Part shown: positions 59,444 through 64,000 of the stretch, piece by piece
Layout of the letters: each line of letters opens with the position of its first letter
Numbering within the stretch: position 1 is the stretch's first letter
Assembly: GCF_900104035.1 (NCBI RefSeq)
Contig: NZ_FNIT01000002.1
Location: 124,001-188,000, forward strand
Length of the DNA: 64,000 bases
Reading direction: 5' to 3'
Origin: Aureimonas jatrophae
Lineage (GTDB): Bacteria; Pseudomonadota; Alphaproteobacteria; Rhizobiales; Rhizobiaceae
Translations under genes and position numbers: made by a program
Notes under the pieces: generated by a model
Databases searched by the model: none
What the model was told of the DNA's origin: nothing
Seen by the model: the letters and a program-made list of their open reading frames with translations, nothing else

Positions 59444-60499
59444 CGCGCCACCGGTGACCTCGACCTCGTCCAGCACCTCGTCCTCCTCGGCCTCCAACGC
59501 GGGCGCTTCGGATGGCTCGAGGCCGAACCGGGCGGCGACGTCCGGCGCATAGCGCAGGAGGTCGGGCCGCAGGCGCAGGAGCGCGAGGTCCTTGGCCTTG
59601 GCCTCCAGCATGACGTCGAACCGGAGCCCTTCCGCCTCGCGCATGAAGGTCGCGAACTCGAACGGGTTGCAGAAGTCGGCATGGCCCGTGAAGACCGGCG
59701 CGACGTGGCGGACCGTCTTCTTCTTGGTCTTCTTGTCGACGCGCACCTGCTCGCGCAGCTCGGTGCGGGGCGAGGAGAAGTGGATCTTCGGCTGCTGGTC
59801 GTCCGGCCAGGTCCTGAGGATGGCGGCCAGCGTGTCGCGCACCGGCACCTGGCCGGGATTGAGGCACCAGTGGTGCTGGTAGTCGAAGATGCAGCGCACG
59901 CCCGTGCGATCGTGGATCCACAGGACGTCGGCGGCCGAAAAGCGCAGGTCGTCGTGTTCTAGAACGAGGCGGCGTCGAACGGGCTCGGGCAGCGTGTGCC
60001 ACGTCTCGACCCAGCGCTCGCGCGAGGCGGGCACGTCGCCGTAGGTGCCGCCGACATGAATCACCAGCACGGCCTCGGGCGGCTGCTCCATGAGATCCAG
60101 CATCTCGGCCTGAGACACGAGGTCGGCGATCGACTTCTGGACGAGCTTGGGGTCGGGGCTGTTGAGGACGATGAACTGCGAGGGGTGGAAGGAAAGGCGG
60201 ATGCCGAGGCGCCGCGCCTTGGCGCCGAAGCTGGCCAGCTCGGCCTTCGAGTCCTGCACCATCGAGTGGAACTGCGGCATGTCGGGATGGGTCGCGTAGG
60301 GCGCGATGTCCGACGACATGCGGTACATGCGGATGTCGTGCTTATCGAGGTGATCGAGGATGGCGTCGAGATAGCCGAGCGACACGGTGAGGTGCGGCTC
60401 GCTTGCCGCCCGGCGCGCGTCGTTGCTCTTCAGGTCGTCGCGCGCCATCACCTTGACGGGAAAGCCGAGGCGCGAGGGGGCGGGGGTGACGAGCTTCAT
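59441..60499 (-). CDS. uvsE: UV damage endonuclease UvsE (UVDE)
   Basis: A 352-residue TIM-barrel endonuclease that nicks DNA 5' of UV photoproducts, independently of light and UvrABC. Metal-site motifs in order: LSFHPSQFIVLNSP, VLVIHVGGTYGD, LVLEHDDLRFS, CIFDYQHHWCLNPGQ, KIHFSSPRTE, TGHADFCNPFEF and MLEAKAKDLALLRL. The active site looks complete. A Lys-rich insert (KKTKKKT) and a roughly 30-residue acidic C-terminal tail are extras. ATG 60499 overlaps the stop of the DHH gene (ATGA); the longer open frame is out-of-phase DHH sequence. Confidence 0.95.
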   Translation of the reverse strand: MKLVTPAPSRLGFPVKVMARDDLKSNDARRAASEPHLTVSLGYLDAILDHLDKHDIRMYRMSSDIAPYATHPDMPQFHSMVQDSKAELASFGAKARRLGIRLSFHPSQFIVLNSPDPKLVQKSIADLVSQAEMLDLMEQPPEAVLVIHVGGTYGDVPASRERWVETWHTLPEPVRRRLVLEHDDLRFSAADVLWIHDRTGVRCIFDYQHHWCLNPGQVPVRDTLAAILRTWPDDQQPKIHFSSPRTELREQVRVDKKTKKKTVRHVAPVFTGHADFCNPFEFATFMREAEGLRFDVMLEAKAKDLALLRLRPDLLRYAPDVAARFGLEPSEAPALEAEEDEVLDEVEVTGGA

Positions 60500-61545
60500 G
60501 CCGCGGCCTCCAGCTCGGGTCCGAAGCCGATCGCATGGACGAAGTGGTTCCAGTCGGCCAGGCGCAGGGCGCCGCCGGAGGCCAGACGATGGCCGTTGCC
60601 GTATTCCTCGCCTGCGCCGGGCGGCCGGTGCTCGGCCAGAAACGCGATGAGATCGCGATCCTCGCCCGTGCGGGCGGCAAAATGCACCCAGCCCTCGCGA
60701 TAGCCGAAGTTGGCCGCGATCACGATGCGGTCCCTGATGCGCGTGCGCCAGGCCTGGGCGACCAGCGGATGGATCTGGCAGGGCGACGAGAAGGGGATCA
60801 GCGCCACCTCGGCCGAGACCTTGGGGCCGATCTTGCGCGCCGCATCGAGCGCTGCCTTGACCTCCTCCTTGGCCTGGAGAAGCGCCGCGGTCTCCGCATG
60901 CGCGCCCGACAGGACGGCCTTGGCGCCGTCCGCCTTGAGAAGCAGGCCCAGGGCGGCGGAGGCGTCGCCGCTTGCCGTGCGGCGCGGAGCGTTGACGAGC
61001 GAGACGGCCTTGCGCAGCGCCGTGATGCCCAAGGCTCGCGCCTCCTCCATCTCGGGGAAGCCGTCCTCGTCCGCCATGTCGCCGATCAGGCCGATCGCGG
61101 CGAGCCACAGGAGGTCGCCCGTCTCGACGCCGATCGCCTTCGCGCAGCGATAGGCGAGAAGCGACGAGGTCGGGATCGGGTCGTCCTCGATCCCCGACAC
61201 GACGCAGGCATGGGTCGGCACGCCGGTCGGCACATGATGGTCGATCAGAACGGTGGGGAGCCCAAGGTCGGGCAGGCGGCTCGACACGCCGAGGTCGGTG
61301 ACGACGAGGCCCGTCATCGCCCGGCCGCGCAGCTCGTCCAGGAATGCGTCGGAATAGGCGTTCTCGCCCTTGCCGACGATGCGCGTCGACGGCTCGGTGC
61401 CGAGGCGCTGCAACGTCTTCACGAGGATCGCGCCGGCCGACAGCCCGTCGGCGTCGTTGTGGCAGGCGACCAGCGGCGCGGGGCCGAGCGCCAGTGCGGC
61501 CTCGGCAAAGGCCTCGGGCGGTTGCAGGCCGGAAAAGATGCTCAT
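60496..61545 (-). CDS. DHH-family phosphoesterase
   Basis: A 349-residue protein of the DHH superfamily (RecJ exonuclease, nanoRNase and relatives). It has LVACHNDADGLSAGAILVKT (motif I), GLVVTDLGVSS (motif II) and TVLIDHHVPTG, the DHH motif itself. IGLIGDMADEDGF provides the fourth acidic motif, and a DHHA1-like C-terminal domain follows. ATG 61545 is used; the longer upstream frame crosses the small-gene region. It is translationally coupled to uvsE. A nucleolytic role in the same repair pathway is attractive but is inference. Confidence 0.88.
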   Translation of the reverse strand: MSIFSGLQPPEAFAEAALALGPAPLVACHNDADGLSAGAILVKTLQRLGTEPSTRIVGKGENAYSDAFLDELRGRAMTGLVVTDLGVSSRLPDLGLPTVLIDHHVPTGVPTHACVVSGIEDDPIPTSSLLAYRCAKAIGVETGDLLWLAAIGLIGDMADEDGFPEMEEARALGITALRKAVSLVNAPRRTASGDASAALGLLLKADGAKAVLSGAHAETAALLQAKEEVKAALDAARKIGPKVSAEVALIPFSSPCQIHPLVAQAWRTRIRDRIVIAANFGYREGWVHFAARTGEDRDLIAFLAEHRPPGAGEEYGNGHRLASGGALRLADWNHFVHAIGFGPELEAAA

Positions 61546-61631
61546 GCTGCGGGTCCCCTGACTGTCAGGGTGCCAACGCACGGACGCGTCGATCCGATCC
61601 CCCGCGCCCGTGCGGCATGATGCGATCCGCT

Positions 61632-61793
61632 TCAGCGACCCGCGTCGGTCTCCGCGCCGCCGTCCGGGATCCGGCGCAGTGCCTCCTGCAACTCGTCCTC
61701 CTGCGACTGTTGCGCGGCTTGGTCGGCGTCGCGGTCCTGGTTGTCGGCCTGGTCCTGCTGGTTGTCGAAGCGGTCGGTCGGAATGCGGCTCAT
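61632..61793 (-). CDS. 53-residue Gln/Asp-rich small protein
   Basis: A 53-residue acidic protein starting MSRIPTDRFDNQQDQADNQD, very rich in Gln, Asp and Asn, followed by a helical stretch EDELQEALRRIPDGG. AGGAGAG lies 5 bases before ATG 61793, an excellent ribosome site, which together with the biased composition makes it likely to be real. It lies 86 bases upstream of the DHH gene on the same strand and is divergent from the dipeptidase gene. No family is recognised; it may be a disordered stress-type or partner protein. Confidence 0.65.
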   Translation of the reverse strand: MSRIPTDRFDNQQDQADNQDRDADQAAQQSQEDELQEALRRIPDGGAETDAGR

Positions 61794-61924
61794 GATAGCT
61801 CTCCTGGATGCGTCTGGTCCGCCGGTCCAACGATCGGCCGCCGCGTTCGTTCAGCCACCGGCACCGTTTGACGCGGGCGCCGGGAGGCGCTTCAAGGCGA
61901 CCGTCCCCTTGGCGGAGCCCTCCC

Positions 61925-63001
61925 ATGCAAGTCTTCGACGGCCACAACGACATCCTCCTGCGCATCCATCTCGACGAGACGGGAGAGGCGTTCCGGCAGT
62001 TTCTGGAGGGAGGGTCGGACGCCCATATCGATCTCGAAAAGGCGCGCGCGGGCGGGCTGGCCGGCGGGCTCTTCGCGGTCTTTCCGCCCTCGCCCTGGGG
62101 CGGCTCGGGCGGTGCGCCCGATCCGATGCGCCGCGCGCCCTACGACTTAGCCCTCCCGGCGCCGCTCGCCCATCCCTTCGGGCTCGACAGTACCGTCTCG
62201 ATGATCTCGATCCTCCTGCGTCTGGAGCGCGCGTCGGGCGGGCGCCTCGCGGTCTGCCGGACCGTCGCCGAGATCGAGGCGGTGATGGCGCGCGGGAGCC
62301 TGGCCGCCATGCTCCACATCGAGGGCGCCGAGGCGATCGACCCGGATCTGCGGATGCTCGACGTGCTCCACGCCGCGGGCCTGCGCTCGATCGGCATGGT
62401 GTGGAGCCGGCACAACCACTTCGGCCACGGCGTGCCGATGCGCTTTCCCTCCTCGCCCGACACCGGGCCGGGCCTCACCGAGGCCGGCCGGAGGCTGGTC
62501 AAGCGCTGCAACGAACTCGGGATCCTCCTCGACCTGTCGCATCTCAACGAGGCGGGCTTCTGGGAGGTGGCGAAGCTCTCCGACGCCCCGCTCGTCGCCA
62601 CCCATTCCAACGTCCACCGCCTGTGCACGGTGAGCCGCAACCTCACCGACCGGCAGCTCGACGCGGTCGCGCGCTCACGCGGGCTGGTGGGCCTTAACTT
62701 CGCCACCGCCTTCCTGCGCGAGGACGGGCACATGGACGCCGACACGCCGCTCGACACCATGCGCCGCCACCTCGACGCGATGCTCGAGCATCTGGGCGAG
62801 GGGGGCGTGGCGCTCGGCTCCGACTTCGACGGCGCGACGATTCCCAAGGCCATCGGCTCGTCCGCCGGCCTCCCGCGTCTCTTCGAGCACCTGTCGCAGG
62901 CGGGCTACGGCGACGCGCTGCTCGAGCGCATCGCCTGGCGCAACTGGATGGACGTCCTTCGCCGAACCTTCCATGAGACGTCCACAGCTGACGCGCAATG
63001 A
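61925..63001 (+). CDS. membrane-dipeptidase-family (M19) dipeptidase
   Basis: A 358-residue zinc dipeptidase of the M19/renal dipeptidase family, cleaving dipeptides (often with a D-residue at the C-terminal side). Metal ligands are visible in FDGHNDILLRIH (His/Asp), AMLHIEGAEA (bridging Glu), APLVATHSNVHRLC (His) and GVALGSDFDGATIP (Asp). No signal peptide is present, so it is cytoplasmic. ATG 61925 matches the family start at MQVFDGHND; upstream frame is discarded. A peptide-binding protein follows, suggesting a peptide-use operon. Confidence 0.92.
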   Translation: MQVFDGHNDILLRIHLDETGEAFRQFLEGGSDAHIDLEKARAGGLAGGLFAVFPPSPWGGSGGAPDPMRRAPYDLALPAPLAHPFGLDSTVSMISILLRLERASGGRLAVCRTVAEIEAVMARGSLAAMLHIEGAEAIDPDLRMLDVLHAAGLRSIGMVWSRHNHFGHGVPMRFPSSPDTGPGLTEAGRRLVKRCNELGILLDLSHLNEAGFWEVAKLSDAPLVATHSNVHRLCTVSRNLTDRQLDAVARSRGLVGLNFATAFLREDGHMDADTPLDTMRRHLDAMLEHLGEGGVALGSDFDGATIPKAIGSSAGLPRLFEHLSQAGYGDALLERIAWRNWMDVLRRTFHETSTADAQ

Positions 63002-63042
63002 GGCTTGCCCCTTTCTTGGGCTTCCCATAGCCTTTCCAAAGT

Positions 63043-63066
63043 CCGGCGCGCGGTGCGCCGGCTTTC
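63043..63066 (+). terminator. hairpin between the dipeptidase and peptide-binding genes
   Basis: A perfect 7-bp stem (CCGGCGC / GCGCCGG) with a 5-base loop is followed by CTTTC. It lies 41 bases after the dipeptidase stop and 32 before the next start, so it may be a weak terminator or a leader structure. Confidence 0.45.
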
Positions 63067-63097
63067 AGGCCGTGCCGCTCGGGAAAGGGTTTCCATC

Positions 63098-64000
63098 TTG
63101 CTCCACATCCGCTCGTTCACCACGCGGCTTCTGGCCGGCACGATCATCCTCGCCGGCCTCTCGGCCCCCGCGCTCGCCGCCACCCCGGCCGACACGCTGG
63201 TGATCGCCAACACGATCGACGACCTGAAGGTGCTGGATCCCGCCGAAAGCTTCGAATTCTCGGGCGGCGACGCGATCAACAATATCTACCGCAAGCTGGT
63301 CGAGCTCGATCCCAAGACCCTGAAGCCCACGCCGGGCGTCGCGGCGAGCTGGAGCGTGGGCGGCGACGGACGCGTCTTCACCTTCAAGATCGCGCCGAAC
63401 CAGCGGTTCGCCTCCGGCAATCCCGTGACGGCCGACGACGTCGTCTTCTCGCTGCGCCGCGTCGTGAAGCTCGACAAGACGCCGAGCTTCATCATCTCGC
63501 AGTTCGGCCTGACCAAGGACAACGCGGACCAGACCATCCGCAAGGTCGACGACACGACCGTCGAGATCCAGACCGACAAGCCCTACGCCCCGACCTTCCT
63601 CTACAACGCGCTCACCGCCGACGTCGCCTCGATCGTCGACATGAAGACCGTGATGGAGAACGAGAGCGGCGGCGACATGGGCAACGAGTGGCTGAAGACC
63701 CACTCGGCGGGCTCGGGTCCCTACGTGCTGCGCGCCTGGAAGCCCAACGAGTCCGTGCTGCTCGAGGCCAACCCGAACTGGCCCGAGGCGACCGCCATGA
63801 AGCGCGTCTTCGTGCGCCATGTGCCGGAGCCCGCGACCCAGCGCCTTCTCCTGGAGCGCGGCGACGTCGACATCGCGCGCAACCTGACGCCCGAGGACGT
63901 CGCCGCCGTTCAGGGCAACGCCGCGCTCAAGGTCGTCGACGAGCCGCGCGGACGCATCTACTACCTCTCGGGCAACCAGAAGTACGAGCCGCTTGCCAAG
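63098..64000 (+). CDS. peptide ABC transporter substrate-binding protein, family 5 (3' end outside window)
   Basis: The first 301 codons of a DppA/OppA-type periplasmic receptor. The signal peptide reads LLAGTIILAGLSAPALA, and DTLVIANTIDDLKVLDPAES follows at the mature start. Family blocks NPVTADDVVFSLRRVV, HSAGSGPYVLRAWKPNESV and the late ERGDVDIARNLTPEDVAAV are clear. The start is a TTG at 63098, with GGGAAAGGG 7-8 bases upstream; no in-frame ATG is close. The frame is open to the window edge. It probably heads a dipeptide/oligopeptide importer operon linked to the preceding dipeptidase. Confidence 0.9.
   Translation, partial: MLHIRSFTTRLLAGTIILAGLSAPALAATPADTLVIANTIDDLKVLDPAESFEFSGGDAINNIYRKLVELDPKTLKPTPGVAASWSVGGDGRVFTFKIAPNQRFASGNPVTADDVVFSLRRVVKLDKTPSFIISQFGLTKDNADQTIRKVDDTTVEIQTDKPYAPTFLYNALTADVASIVDMKTVMENESGGDMGNEWLKTHSAGSGPYVLRAWKPNESVLLEANPNWPEATAMKRVFVRHVPEPATQRLLLERGDVDIARNLTPEDVAAVQGNAALKVVDEPRGRIYYLSGNQKYEPLAK

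Overview
The window is about 64 kb of dense, very GC-rich chromosome with a typical alphaproteobacterial gene set. The order hemF-trmL-ABC exporter-petABC, the block rplY-pth-ychF followed by two MaoC genes, DUF1285-Nudix-CCA next to a MoxR/DUF58/DUF4159 module, and an OpgC-type acyltransferase all point to the order Hyphomicrobiales (Rhizobiales). An Aurantimonadaceae-like, surface-living or phyllosphere bacterium would fit the gene content (UV endonuclease, trehalose/amylase-type enzyme, sugar and tricarboxylate importers), but that family-level guess is inference. No rRNA, tRNA, CRISPR array, insertion sequence or prophage was seen.

Layout. 1-4.4 kb (-): MoxR ATPase, DUF58 and a truncated DUF4159/BatA membrane protein. 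4.7-7.1 kb (+): DUF1285, CoA pyrophosphatase and CCA-adding enzyme, all overlapping. 7.2-9.2 kb (-): a DUF1059 mini-protein, hemF and trmL. 9.4-16.3 kb (+): an ABC exporter, the cytochrome bc1 operon with a strong terminator, and a membrane diguanylate cyclase. 16.3-22.1 kb (-): two MaoC proteins, ychF, pth, rplY and an AI-2E-family permease with a long C-terminal extension. 22.3 kb (+): a 55-residue protein. 22.6-29.1 kb (-): a complete tripartite tricarboxylate system (tctCBA) with its two-component regulators, in which the sensor kinase is fused to a periplasmic binding protein. 29.3-34.8 kb (+): a SAF-domain oxidoreductase, transketolase, 6-phosphogluconate dehydrogenase and a HAD phosphatase. 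34.8-35.5 kb (-): an orphan CHASE3 protein.

35.6-44 kb (+): metH behind a perfect palindrome, then an RND efflux pair. 44-47 kb (-): a glycosyltransferase, OpgC and SGNH hydrolase set. 47-52.7 kb: malic enzyme plus a GntR regulator, an orphan TctC paralogue, and a divergent tricarballylate-dehydrogenase-like flavoprotein with repeated operator-like sequences between them. 52.9-57.5 kb (-): a ytfQ-ytfR-ytfT-yjfF sugar importer with a 19-bp perfect stem-loop after the binding-protein gene. 57.8-59.4 kb (+): a GH13 enzyme. 59.4-61.8 kb (-): UV damage endonuclease, a DHH phosphoesterase and a 53-residue Gln/Asp-rich protein. 61.9-64 kb (+): a membrane-type dipeptidase and a truncated peptide-binding protein.

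The most distinctive points are the kinase/binding-protein fusion with a direct-repeat site downstream of it, the second tricarboxylate locus that has a receptor but no permease, the metH palindrome, and the uvsE-DHH-small protein operon. Many genes overlap by ATGA, GTGA or TAATG, so translational coupling is common. The very long antisense open frames are high-GC artefacts and were not annotated.
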